Shown: positions 54,939 through 63,478, numbered from the stretch's first letter. The stretch: 64,000 bases of DNA from Halomonas piscis (GCF_031886125.1 NZ_CP119391.1:124001-188000); one strand, 5' to 3'. Numbers and translations are program-made. Notes: a model not told the origin generated them from the letters alone.

Positions 54939-56073
54939 GGGTACTCTCCCGAGCCTGTTGAAGAACGGTGAGAAAGGTATCGGCGATGGCCGACCAGCGG
55001 TACTCGAGGGCGCGTTGGCGCGCCGCGCGCCCCAACCGGGCATAGCGGGCCGGCTGTTGGCAGAGCGTCAAGACCGCGTCGCGAAAGCCTGCGTCGTCGT
55101 TCGGGGCAATGGCCAGGCCATTGCATTCGTGATCGATCAGCTCGGCGGCCGCGGCCTGGCGGAAGGCCACCACCGCCAGGCCGCTGGCCATGGCCTCCAG
55201 CACCACGTTGCCCCAGGTCTCGGAGAGCGAGGGAAAAAGAAAGAGATCGGCGCTCGCGTAGTGGCGGGCCAGCGACTCGCGCGGTACGAAGCCGGTGAAG
55301 TGCGCATTGGGTAACGCGCGTTCGAGCCGTTGTCGTGCCGGACCATCGCCGACGATGACCAGAGCCATGTCAGGGCGGGCCTCGAGCAGAGTGCGAAAGC
55401 TCTCCTCGAGCAGCGCCAGGTTTTTCTCCGAGGCGAGCCGGCCCACGTGGAGCGCCACGGGCTGGTGCTCGCCGACACCCCACTGCTCGCGTAGCAACGA
55501 ATCACGATGGTGCGGCGAGAAGCGCTCACCATCGATGCCGCGACCCATTACCTCCAGGTTTTGAAAGCCCTGTTCCGCTAGTCTCGCCGCCAGGGCGTGG
55601 GTAGGTACCAGCGTGGCCGCGCAGCCGTTGTGAAAGCGGCGCAAAACGCTGAGTACGGCCGGGGCTACCCAGGGAAGATGGTAATCGTGGCAGTAGTGGT
55701 CGAAGTTGGTGTGCCAGCCCGCCACCACCGGGATGCCTAGGCGCCGGGCGACACTGCGCGCCGACCAGCCAAGCGGTCCCTGGGTAGCCAGATAGACGAC
55801 GTCGGGGCGCTGATCCTGCCACAGGCGCTTGAGGCGACGCGGGGCAGGCAGGCCAAGGCGGACCTCCCGGTAGCCGGGGAGCGCCAGGCCGCGCACCAGC
55901 AACTCCGCCCGTATCCCAGGGTGTCGCTCCTGGTACCAGCCCTGGCGGGGCTGGGGCCGGACCAGTTGCAGGGCGATGCCGCGATCGTGCAGCTGGTCCG
56001 CGAGGTGGTTGAGCGTGTGGGCAACGCCATTGATGTCGGGTGGCCAGGTCTCGCTGACCAGGCAGATGCGCAT
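54910..56073 (-). CDS. GT4-family glycosyltransferase
   Basis: 387 residues from the ATG at 56071-56073; the longer frame enters the promoter region. MRICLVSETWPPDINGVAHT is the acceptor-side N-terminus shared by SqdX, MgtA and PimB-type enzymes. The donor side has HVGRLASEKNLALL and the EX7E motif ETWGNVVLE. It resembles lipid glycosyltransferases that use NDP-sugars at the membrane surface. The gene is followed by an overlapping PAP2 phosphatase gene and preceded by a tandem Pho-box-like array. The exact sugar and acceptor are unknown. Confidence 0.85.
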   Translation of the reverse strand: MRICLVSETWPPDINGVAHTLNHLADQLHDRGIALQLVRPQPRQGWYQERHPGIRAELLVRGLALPGYREVRLGLPAPRRLKRLWQDQRPDVVYLATQGPLGWSARSVARRLGIPVVAGWHTNFDHYCHDYHLPWVAPAVLSVLRRFHNGCAATLVPTHALAARLAEQGFQNLEVMGRGIDGERFSPHHRDSLLREQWGVGEHQPVALHVGRLASEKNLALLEESFRTLLEARPDMALVIVGDGPARQRLERALPNAHFTGFVPRESLARHYASADLFLFPSLSETWGNVVLEAMASGLAVVAFRQAAAAELIDHECNGLAIAPNDDAGFRDAVLTLCQQPARYARLGRAARQRALEYRWSAIADTFLTVLQQARESTHETAHPCGV

Positions 56074-56133
56074 GGGGCTTTCCTCGTCGTCGGTTGGCCA
56101 GGCAGGTCTTGTCCCAGAGTATGCCGGGCCACC

Positions 56134-56173
56134 ATGACGAGACGGCGACAGCGCCATGACGAAACGGTGACCC
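56134..56173 (-). promoter_or_regulatory. Tandem Pho-box-like array upstream of the glycosyltransferase
   Basis: Four 7-mers read on the reverse strand as GGGTCAC, TCGTCAT, CTGTCGC and TCGTCAT, spaced exactly 11 bp apart (56167, 56156, 56145 and 56134). Each matches CTGTCAT at five or six positions and the GTC core is constant. The array is 61-100 bases upstream of the glycosyltransferase start, the usual place for PhoB sites. Confidence 0.65.
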
Positions 56174-56175
56174 TA

Positions 56176-56195
56176 CCCACAGCTAAAGCTGGGGG
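56176..56195. repeat. Hairpin resembling an IS200/IS605 end
   Basis: CCCACAGC-TAAA-GCTGGGGG forms an 8-bp stem with one mismatch. Its form resembles the subterminal hairpins of tnpB elements, but no tnpB lies nearby. It could be a relic, or a hairpin between the two divergent promoters. Confidence 0.35.
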
Positions 56196-56258
56196 CTCTC
56201 GCGTATGACTGATTGCGGTTCCATGGCAGACGGATGGCAGGGGGATGGCGCCTGCTCA

Positions 56259-56276
56259 ATGTCATGTCTCCGTCAC
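56259..56276 (+). promoter_or_regulatory. Pho-box-like site upstream of the HAD hydrolase
   Basis: ATGTCAT, four bases GTCT, then CCGTCAC. Both half-sites match the PhoB 7-mer consensus at six of seven positions, with the correct 11-bp period. The site is 51 bases before the ATG at 56328 and could drive the HAD gene and the ABC genes after it. Confidence 0.6.
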
Positions 56277-56327
56277 GGGGAGGCGGCAGGATATGGATCG
56301 CTGATGCTCGACCAATGGGAGACTGTC

Positions 56328-57029
56328 ATGCGCCTTGCCCTTTTCGATCTCGACGACACCCTGCTGGATGGTGACTGCAGTGCGCTATGGAACAACTGGA
56401 TGGTGGAACGCGGCTGGATCGCTTCCCCCGGAGAGTACCTGGCACGCACCCAGGCCATGAATGCGGCCTATCATGCGGGCCGGCTTCGGCTGGAGCAATA
56501 TCTGGCTTTCACGCTCTCGCCGCTGGTGGGCCGTCACGCGGAGGAGGTTGCCACCGAGGTGGCAGCCTTCGTCACCGCACGCATCGCACCGCGGGTGTTT
56601 CCCCAGGGACGCAAACTGATGGCCCACCATCACCGCCAGGGAGACCGACTGCTGCTGATCTCCTCCTCGTCGCGACACCTGGTAGCGCCAGTGGCCAGGC
56701 AACTGGGCATCGAGCAGGTGATCGCCGTGGAGCCGGCCCTCGACGAGGGTGTGTTTACCGGTGATACCACTGGTGTGCTCTCCTACCGGGGCGGCAAAGT
56801 CACCCGGCTGGAGGCTTGGCTGATCGAGCGTAATGCCACCGCCAGTCACCTGAGTTTTTACTCCGACTCCAAGAACGATTTGCCGCTGCTCACCCGAGTG
56901 AATCGTCCGGTGGTGGTCAACCCCGACCCGGTGCTGGCCGAGGTAGCCCGAGTCGAGGGGTGGGAGCGTCTTGACTGGCGCCAGGAGCCCCGGCTAACCA
57001 TTCAATCGACACGCCTTTGTCATGTTTGA
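56328..57029 (+). CDS. HAD-IB family phosphatase, paralogue 1
   Basis: 233 residues from the ATG at 56328, preceded by GGGAG. The upstream part of the open frame contains the Pho-box-like site and is not coding. Motif I is FDLDDTLLDGD, motif II is LLISSSSRHLV, and motif IV is YSDSKNDLPLL, the pattern of SerB-like HAD-IB hydrolases. It is a cytoplasmic phosphatase of unknown substrate. A clear paralogue closes the ABC cluster at 62755. Confidence 0.88.
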   Translation: MRLALFDLDDTLLDGDCSALWNNWMVERGWIASPGEYLARTQAMNAAYHAGRLRLEQYLAFTLSPLVGRHAEEVATEVAAFVTARIAPRVFPQGRKLMAHHHRQGDRLLLISSSSRHLVAPVARQLGIEQVIAVEPALDEGVFTGDTTGVLSYRGGKVTRLEAWLIERNATASHLSFYSDSKNDLPLLTRVNRPVVVNPDPVLAEVARVEGWERLDWRQEPRLTIQSTRLCHV

Positions 57030-57110
57030 CCTCTATTGTGCTTCCTGCCGGCCGCTTCTGAACTAGACCAGATGGCGGCTTCATCCTGATCACCTGCATG
57101 GAGCCACACC

Positions 57111-58190
57111 GTGAACCCGACACGCTCGACGCTGCTTCGACTCACCCTGACCGCCGCCCTGGGGACAACGCTTCTCGCCGGTCAGGCACATGCGACCTCC
57201 GACCTGTCAGAACTGATCGCCGCCGCCCAGGAGGAGGGCCGTGTCGACAGCGTCGGCATGCCGGATACCTGGGCCAACTGGAAAGACACCTGGGCCGACC
57301 TGAAGGAGAACTACGGCCTGGAGCATATGGACACCGACATGAGCTCCGCCGAGGAGATCGCCAAGTTCAAGGCCGAGGGCGAGAACGCGACTGCCGATAT
57401 CGGTGACGTGGGGATCAGCTTTGGCCCCATCGCCGTGGCGGAAGGCGTGACCCAGCCCTACAAGCCGACGACCTGGGAGGAGATTCCCGACTGGGCCAAG
57501 GATGAAGACGGCCACTGGATGCTCGGCTATACCGGCACCATTGCCCTTATGAGCAATAAGCAGCTGGTTCCGGAAGAAGAGCGTCCGCGAACCTTCGCTG
57601 ATCTGACCGAAGGTGACTACACCGTGGCGGTGGGCGCCGTGGGTCAGGCCGCTCAGGCCAACAACGCTGTGCTGGCGGCCGCCTATGCCAACGGTGGCGA
57701 TGAAAGCAACCTGACGCCGGGGCTGGAGCTGTTTGCCGAGCTGGCACGTCAGGGGCGGCTGTCACTGGCGAATCCCAGCATTGCCAACCTGGAGAAAGGG
57801 GAGGTCGAAGTCGCGCTTCTGTGGGACTTCAATGCCCTGAACTATCGTGACCAGATTGACCGCGAGGCCTTCGACGTGGTGATTCCTTCCGACGCCTCGG
57901 TCACCTCGGGCTACGCCACCATCATCAACAAGCATGCGCCGCACCCCAACGCTGCCAAGCTGGCTCGCGAGTACATCCTCTCCGATGAGGGCCAGTTCAA
58001 CCTGGCCGAGGGCTATGCGCGGCCGATCCGCGCCCAGCACCTGACGCTCCCCGAGGATATCGCCGCCAAGCTGCTGCCCAACGCGCAGTATGCCAACGCT
58101 CGGCCGGTAGAAGACTTCGATGCCTGGGAAAAGAGCGCCCGTCAGCTGCCGCGCCAGTGGCAGTCCCAGGTGCTGATCCATCAGCAGTAA
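57111..58190 (+). CDS. ABC transporter substrate-binding protein (organic phosphorus candidate)
   Basis: 359 residues from a GTG at 57111 behind GGAG. The signal peptide ends near GQAHA (residue 28). The mature part starts TSDLSELIAAAQEEGRVDSVG, the family 1 binding-protein type used for Fe3+, polyamines and 2-aminoethylphosphonate. YTGTIALMSNKQ and NPSIANLEKGEVEVALLWDFNAL are family features. Neighbouring phosphatases and Pho-like sites point to an organic phosphorus ligand. The ligand cannot be read directly. Confidence 0.85.
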   Translation: MNPTRSTLLRLTLTAALGTTLLAGQAHATSDLSELIAAAQEEGRVDSVGMPDTWANWKDTWADLKENYGLEHMDTDMSSAEEIAKFKAEGENATADIGDVGISFGPIAVAEGVTQPYKPTTWEEIPDWAKDEDGHWMLGYTGTIALMSNKQLVPEEERPRTFADLTEGDYTVAVGAVGQAAQANNAVLAAAYANGGDESNLTPGLELFAELARQGRLSLANPSIANLEKGEVEVALLWDFNALNYRDQIDREAFDVVIPSDASVTSGYATIINKHAPHPNAAKLAREYILSDEGQFNLAEGYARPIRAQHLTLPEDIAAKLLPNAQYANARPVEDFDAWEKSARQLPRQWQSQVLIHQQ

Positions 58191-58213
58191 CGCCCCCTCA
58201 TTCTCAGCTGATT

Positions 58214-58234
58214 GCCGCCTCCACAGGAGGCGGC
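58214..58234 (+). promoter_or_regulatory. Intercistronic hairpin after the binding-protein gene
   Basis: GCCGCCTCC and GGAGGCGGC pair perfectly around a 3-base loop, 24 bases after the binding-protein stop codon. No T-run follows and the ribosome site AAGGAG comes directly after it. It resembles the pstS-pstC hairpin in placement and probably sets the binding protein above the other subunits. Confidence 0.65.
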
Positions 58235-58246
58235 AAGGAGTTCTGT

Positions 58247-59071
58247 ATGTCTCACCGCGTCATCCTTGTGGTGCTCGATGGGCTCAACCATGCCGTGGGC
58301 CAGCATGCCATGGGCCATCTTTACGCCCTCTGTGAAGCGGGCCGCGGTAGCTACCACACACTCGATTGCGAGCTGCCGGCCATGTCGCGCCCGCTGTATG
58401 AGTGCCTGCTGACCGGCGACCGCCCGGTGGACTCCGGGGTGGTGCATAACCAGGTGGTGCGCCGTTCCACCGGTACCAGCCTGTTCGATCTGGCCGTTCG
58501 CCAGGGGCGGCGTACCGCGGCGGCGGCCTATCACTGGGTCAGCGAGCTGTATCTGGAGGCCCCCTTCGTGCCTGCCCGCCATCGCTTCCACCAGGATCCG
58601 GAGAGCGCGATCCAGGCCGGCCTGTTCTACTGGCAGGATCACTACCCTGACGATCACCTGTTCAGCGATGCCGAGGCATTGCGCCGACTCAACGATCCCG
58701 ATTTCCTGCTGGTGCACAGCATGAACATCGATGATGCCGGCCACCGGCATGGCGGGGAATCGCCCCAGTACCGCAATACCGCGCGGCGGGCCGATATTGC
58801 CCTGGCGGATTATCTGCCGCGTTGGTTGGCCGAGGGCTATCAGGTGATGGTGACCGCCGACCACGGCATGAATGCCGACGGTTCTCACTCGGGCCTGTTG
58901 GAAGAGGAGCGTCGGGTACCACTGTGGCTGTTTGGCGAGGCGTTTGCTCACGACTCGGTGGCAACGCTTCTTCAGCCTCGACTGTGCGGCACCTTGGCCA
59001 CCCTGATGGGCCTGGAGCACGACAAGCCTCATCACTCCGAGCTGCTGGCCGAGGGGAGGGCAACGCCGTGA
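58247..59071 (+). CDS. Alkaline-phosphatase-superfamily hydrolase (phosphodiesterase/phosphonoacetate-hydrolase type)
   Basis: 274 residues from the ATG at 58247, with AAGGAG upstream. Metal-binding motifs are VVLDGLNHAVG near the start, HSMNIDDAGHRHG near residue 162 and TADHGMNADGSHSG near residue 203. The fold is that of nucleotide pyrophosphatase/phosphodiesterase and phosphonoacetate hydrolase. No signal peptide is seen, so it probably acts in the cytoplasm on the compound imported by the adjacent ABC system. Its stop overlaps the next start (GTGA). Confidence 0.85.
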   Translation: MSHRVILVVLDGLNHAVGQHAMGHLYALCEAGRGSYHTLDCELPAMSRPLYECLLTGDRPVDSGVVHNQVVRRSTGTSLFDLAVRQGRRTAAAAYHWVSELYLEAPFVPARHRFHQDPESAIQAGLFYWQDHYPDDHLFSDAEALRRLNDPDFLLVHSMNIDDAGHRHGGESPQYRNTARRADIALADYLPRWLAEGYQVMVTADHGMNADGSHSGLLEEERRVPLWLFGEAFAHDSVATLLQPRLCGTLATLMGLEHDKPHHSELLAEGRATP

Positions 59072-59734
59072 AGCGTCTGCTGCCCGCCTGGCTGTGGCTG
59101 ATGCCCTTTGCGCTCGTCTTCGTCGCCTTCCAGCTGGCGCCTCTGGGCTGGATCGCCATCAGCGCCTTTCACGTCGAGGGGGGCTGGGGACTTGGCCATT
59201 TCCGGGAAATCGCCGGCTCGCCCTTCTTTCGCCAGGCCATCTGGCGCAGCCTGGAGATATCGCTGGTCTCGAGCCTGCTGGGGCTGATCATCGCCATCCT
59301 GGCGTGCCACAGCCTGACCCGCACCAGCGGCCCACTGCGGCGCTGGATGATCGCCTTCACCAACATGACCAGCAATTTTGCCGGGGTGCCGCTGGCCTTC
59401 GCGTTCATCATTTTAATGGGCGCCAACGGAGTGCTGACCCTGGCCCTCCAGCGTGTGGGACTGATCGAGGATTTCTCGCTCTATTCGCGTACCGGTCTGA
59501 TCGTCATCTACACCTGGTTCCAGATCCCGCTGGGTATGCTGTTGCTGTTTCCCGCCTTCGAGGGGCTGCGTGCCGACTGGCGCGACGCCGCCAGCCTGCT
59601 GGGCGCCGGGCGAGTCGCCTACTGGCGCCATATCGGTCTGCCGGTACTGCGGCCGGCGCTGGCGGGCACGCTGACGATCCTGATCGCCAACGCCATGGGC
59701 GCTTACGCCACCGTCTACGCCCTGGTCAACACTA

Positions 59735-60591
59735 GGGCGTGTTGACGTTTCACATGGGCAGCCATAAAAAGCCGCAGGCCAAGGCCACCATGCTTTCGTA
59801 GTTTCGCTTGAGCTTGTCGTAACGCGTTGCGATGGCGCGATACGGCTTCAATCGAGCAAAGGCATTCTCAACCAGATGCCGATAGCGATATAAGCCTCTG
59901 TCCAGATTGGCATTTCCTTTCTTTGAGTTGCGTTTGCGTGGAATGACGGCAGCCATGCCCTTGGCTTCGATCTGTTCACGGATACGCTCGCTGTCATAGC
60001 CCTTGTCAGCCACCAATGCATCACCCGCTGGCAAATCGTCAATCAATGCCCGGGCTTCCGTGCTGTCGTGCACCTCACCCCCGGTTATTCTGAAGGTTAT
60101 CGGTAGCCCATAGGCATCTACGGTCAAGTGGATCTTGCTGGTATTGCCTGCACGACTTTTGCCAATGGCTTCTGCGTCTTCCGTGGCAGCTCCGGTGCTG
60201 TCCTGGTGGGCCTTGACGTAGGAGCCATCAATGAACAGCCACTCAACATCAGGCTCCTCCACCAGAGAGCTGAAAAGCCTCATCAGCTTTCCACTCGCTG
60301 ACCAGGCGTTAAAACGCTTGTAGACCGTGTTCCAGGGGCCAAACGTCTCCGGTAGGTCCCGCCACGGGCAGCCGGTGCGCATCCGATAAAGGATGCCTTC
60401 TATCGTGGTACGCAAGTCGGCCTTGTCATAAATACCTTGTTGAAGCAGGATAGGTTTCAGCTTCGACCAGTGTTCATCCGTGAGCATTTGTCGGGGCATG
60501 GCAGGCTTGCAGTTTGTTGGTGTGGGAACCTTTATTCTGCGAGCTTGCCCCTATCCTGCCAATACCCCTGCCATGAAACGTCAACAGGCCC
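59735..60591 (-). mobile_element. IS5-family insertion sequence, copy 2 (in permease gene)
   Basis: 857 bp flanked by TA at 59733-59734 and 60592-60593, with ends GGGCGTGTTGACGTTTCA and GGGCCTGTTGACGTTTCA. It is a near-identical, same-orientation copy of the element at 52674-53530. The two copies enclose about 6.2 kb. Confidence 0.93.
59750..60499 (-). CDS. IS5-family transposase, copy 2
   Basis: 249 residues, MPRQMLTDEHWSKLKPILLQ, with the DDE motifs WLFIDGSYVKAHQ, ALVADKGYDSERIRE and VENAFARLKPYRAIATRYDK. The frame is intact. Both copies could therefore still supply transposase. Confidence 0.93.
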   Translation of the reverse strand: MPRQMLTDEHWSKLKPILLQQGIYDKADLRTTIEGILYRMRTGCPWRDLPETFGPWNTVYKRFNAWSASGKLMRLFSSLVEEPDVEWLFIDGSYVKAHQDSTGAATEDAEAIGKSRAGNTSKIHLTVDAYGLPITFRITGGEVHDSTEARALIDDLPAGDALVADKGYDSERIREQIEAKGMAAVIPRKRNSKKGNANLDRGLYRYRHLVENAFARLKPYRAIATRYDKLKRNYESMVALACGFLWLPM

Positions 60592-60743
60592 TAGCTACAA
60601 CCTCATGACCATTCGTATCGCCAACCTGGTGTCGGGGGACCTGTTCCTGCAGCCCAATCTGGCCAGTGCCCTGGCGCTGGTGCTGGTGGGGCTGTTGGCA
60701 CTGGTCACCCTGATCCAGCAATGGATAGTGCGCAGGAGCCATC

Positions 60744-61604
60744 ATGTTGCAGAACGCTGATCTCACCCTGTCTCGGCCAAGGGGCTTTGCACTGCCGGTG
60801 CTGCGTCTCTCACGGCCGTCCCCCTATGCGCTGGTGGTGTGGTATGTCTTCACCCTGCTGGCTCTGCCGCTGATGGCCACGCTGGGGTATGCACTGGCGT
60901 CCAGCTGGGGGGCCACGCTGCTGCCGGATGGGCTGACTCTCAAGTGGTTCCTGGAACTGTGGAGTACGCCGCGCTTCCAGTGGGCCTTCGCCCGCTCGAT
61001 GCTGGTAACGGTGGGGGCTCTGGCGCTGAGCCTGGTACTGGTGGTGCCGGTCGCCTTCCTGGCGCATACCCGCTACCCGCGATTGGATGCCTGGATGAAT
61101 GGACTGATCCTGGTGCCCTTTGCCGTGCCGCCGGTGGTCTCCTCGGTCGGGCTGCTGCAGCTCTACGCCGGCGGACCGCTGCCGCTGGTGGGCACGCCCT
61201 GGATTCTGATGTTCACCTACGTGACGATCGCACTGCCCTTCGTCTACCGGGCCATCGCCAACAGCCTGCGCACCATTGAGGTGACGTCGCTGATGGAGGC
61301 GGCGCAACTGCTCGGCGCAACGCCCTTCAAGACCTTCTTCCTGGTCATATTGCCCAATATCCGCGTTGGGGTGCAGGTTGCCGTCTTCCTCTCCTTCTCC
61401 TTCCTGGTGGGCGAATTCGTCTTCGCCAATATGCTGGTGGGGACGCGTTTCGAGACCCTGCAGGTGTATCTCAACAATATGCGCGGTGCCAGCGGCCACT
61501 TCACCAGCGCGCTGGTGATCACGCTCTTCCTGTTCACGCTGCTGCTGACCTGGCTGGGGAATCGCCAGGCCGGCCACACCATTACCAAGGAGGCCCGCTC
61601 ATGA
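60744..61604 (+). CDS. Second ABC permease of the organic phosphorus importer
   Basis: 286 residues with six membrane helices. The EAA loop is TSLMEAAQLLGATPFKTFFLVILPNI. It overlaps the end of the interrupted permease gene by 17 bases and the ATPase gene start by 4 bases. It is the partner of the first permease in a heterodimeric channel, like the 2-aminoethylphosphonate and spermidine/iron types. Confidence 0.9.
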   Translation: MLQNADLTLSRPRGFALPVLRLSRPSPYALVVWYVFTLLALPLMATLGYALASSWGATLLPDGLTLKWFLELWSTPRFQWAFARSMLVTVGALALSLVLVVPVAFLAHTRYPRLDAWMNGLILVPFAVPPVVSSVGLLQLYAGGPLPLVGTPWILMFTYVTIALPFVYRAIANSLRTIEVTSLMEAAQLLGATPFKTFFLVILPNIRVGVQVAVFLSFSFLVGEFVFANMLVGTRFETLQVYLNNMRGASGHFTSALVITLFLFTLLLTWLGNRQAGHTITKEARS

Positions 61605-62752
61605 CGACCTTGACTGCCGATACGCTTTCCAACGATGCAACGCTACTGCCTGATACTCCTGATACAGCCCGTGATGACGCGGGGCCAGTGGCTAGCCCCG
61701 CATCGGCAGCGGCCCCGGAATATCTGCGTCTGGAAGGCTTGGCCAAGCGCTTCGGCGAGACCCAGGTGCTTTCACAGATCGACGCCGAGATCGCCAAGGG
61801 AGAGTTCGTGACGCTGCTGGGTCCCTCGGGCTGCGGCAAGTCAACTCTGCTGCGGGCCATCGCCGGCCTGAATCAGCTCGACGACGGCCGTATCGTAGTG
61901 GATGACGAGGAGATCACGGCGCTTCCCCCGCAGCGGCGAGGGATCGGCATGGTCTTCCAGCACTATGCGTTGTTTCCCAACATGCGGGTGTCCGATAATG
62001 TCGCTTTCGGCCTGCGCATGCAGAAGGTGCCTCAGGAAGAGCGGCGTCGCCGCATCGATGAGGTGCTGCGCCTGGTTGAACTCCAGGCCCATGCCAACAA
62101 GTTTCCCCATCAGCTCTCCGGTGGACAGTGCCAGCGCGTGGCCCTGGCACGAGCGTTGGTGGTCGAGCCGCGCATTCTGCTGATGGATGAGCCGCTCTCG
62201 GCACTCGATGCGCGTATCCGCGGTCATCTACGCGAGCAGCTGCGTGATATCCAGCAGACGCTGGGTCTGACGACGCTATTTGTCACCCACGACCAGGAAG
62301 AGGCATTGATGATGTCCGATCGCATCTTCCTGATGCATGACGGACGCATCCTGCAGCAAGGGGCTGCCGAAGAGCTGTATACCCGGCCCAGCGGCCGTCA
62401 TGCGGCGGGCTTCATGGGGCACTACAATGTGCTGCTCGGCGACCAGGCGCGTCCGCTGCTGGGAGACGGTTTCGATTCGGCACGCGTGGCGCTGCGGCCT
62501 GAGGCCCTCTACCTCCAGCCTATGACAGAAGAGGCGGTGGGTGTGGAGTTACCGGTTCGCCCGGGCCCGGGCTGCCGGGGAGTGATCCGCCGTCGCCAGC
62601 TGCTGGGCAACATCGTGCGCTATGCGGTGGCGTGTGCCGGAGTGGTGCTCTCGGTCGATGCGCTCAACCGCAGTAGCCGCCATCTGCTGGCGGAAGAGAG
62701 CGAAGTGCTGGTGGTGGTGGATCTCGATGAGGTTCAGGAGTTCGAGGAGTGA
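61601..62752 (+). CDS. ABC transporter ATP-binding protein with TOBE-like C-terminus
   Basis: 383 residues. An N-terminal extension of about 45 residues precedes LRLEGLAKRFGETQVLSQI. Walker A is [18 protein letters not shown], the signature is [15 protein letters not shown], and Walker B is ILLMDEPLSALDARIRG. The last 100 residues form an OB/TOBE-type regulatory region (FDSARVALRPEALYL). The cysteine in the signature replaces the more common glutamine. It energises the importer. Confidence 0.92.
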   Translation: MTTLTADTLSNDATLLPDTPDTARDDAGPVASPASAAAPEYLRLEGLAKRFGETQVLSQIDAEIAKGEFVTLLGPSGCGKSTLLRAIAGLNQLDDGRIVVDDEEITALPPQRRGIGMVFQHYALFPNMRVSDNVAFGLRMQKVPQEERRRRIDEVLRLVELQAHANKFPHQLSGGQCQRVALARALVVEPRILLMDEPLSALDARIRGHLREQLRDIQQTLGLTTLFVTHDQEEALMMSDRIFLMHDGRILQQGAAEELYTRPSGRHAAGFMGHYNVLLGDQARPLLGDGFDSARVALRPEALYLQPMTEEAVGVELPVRPGPGCRGVIRRRQLLGNIVRYAVACAGVVLSVDALNRSSRHLLAEESEVLVVVDLDEVQEFEE

Positions 62753-62754
62753 GT

Positions 62755-63420
62755 ATGTCCCGTGCGGCGATGCGTCTGGCGCTTTTCGATTTAGATGACA
62801 CCCTGCTTGACGGGGACATCACCGGCTTCTGGAACGAATGGTTGATCGAGCAGGGCTGGATCACGGATGCCGCCGAGTACTGTCGCACCTGGTACAGCCA
62901 TATGGCCGACTATGCGGAGGGCACCTTGGATATGGAGGCGCATCTGCAGTTCCTTCTCGCCCCTCTGGCGGGACGCTCTGTGCAGGAAGTGGCCGAGCAG
63001 GTCGACGCCTTTCTCGATAGCCGCATCATGCCGCGGCTGTTCCCGGGAGGGCTGGCACAGGTGGCTTGGCACCGGCACCAGGCGCACACCACCGTGATCA
63101 TCTCGGCCTCGACCGCCCAGCTGGTGGTGCCACTGGCCAAGCGTCTGGGCTGTGATGCGGCCCTGGCAACGGCTCTTGAGCAGGAGGCGGGTCGCTATAC
63201 GGGCCAGGCCAGAGGCACCCGCACGTTCCGGGAGGGGAAGCTTCAGGCCCTGCATGAATGGCTGGGGGATACGCCATTGGCAGAAACCTGGGGCTACTCC
63301 GACTCACGCAACGACTTGCCGCTGCTCGAGGCCGTGGAAAAGCCCCACGCCATTCACCCGGATCCGGTGCTCGCCGGCATTGCGCGCCAACGAGGCTGGG
63401 CGATGCCCTCGTGGCGATAA
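62755..63420 (+). CDS. HAD-IB family phosphatase, paralogue 2
   Basis: 221 residues from the ATG at 62755, preceded by GAGGAG; a GTG at 62749 overlapping the ATPase stop is an alternative. Motif I is FDLDDTLLDGD, motif II is VIISASTAQLV, motif IV is YSDSRNDLPLL. It is clearly related to the HAD protein at 56328. Translational coupling to the ATPase suggests it works on the imported compound after cleavage, releasing phosphate. Confidence 0.88.
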   Translation: MSRAAMRLALFDLDDTLLDGDITGFWNEWLIEQGWITDAAEYCRTWYSHMADYAEGTLDMEAHLQFLLAPLAGRSVQEVAEQVDAFLDSRIMPRLFPGGLAQVAWHRHQAHTTVIISASTAQLVVPLAKRLGCDAALATALEQEAGRYTGQARGTRTFREGKLQALHEWLGDTPLAETWGYSDSRNDLPLLEAVEKPHAIHPDPVLAGIARQRGWAMPSWR

Positions 63421-63478
63421 AGACACCGCCGATGCCGTATCGGCTCCTGAAGCTGGCTGAGCCATAGGCGTAATCAGG

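Larger units (their letters stand above)
59068..60760 (+). pseudogene. First ABC permease gene, interrupted by an IS5 element
   Basis: The parts 59068-59734 and 60594-60760 join in frame as YALVNT-SYNLMTIRIANL when the IS and one TA are removed, giving 277 residues with about six membrane helices. The EAA loop is DWRDAASLLGAGRVAYWRHIGLPVLRP. The break falls after the fifth helix, so the last 55 residues are lost and the transporter should be inactive unless the element excises precisely. Confidence 0.9.

Noticed and set aside
57013..57035. Pho box directly upstream of the second binding-protein gene
   Set aside because: Only one half-site (TTGTCAT) is present; the position 11 bp later does not match.
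52674..60591. Composite transposon bounded by two IS5 copies
   Set aside because: Each copy splits its own gene and each gene rejoins in frame after removal, which indicates two independent insertions.
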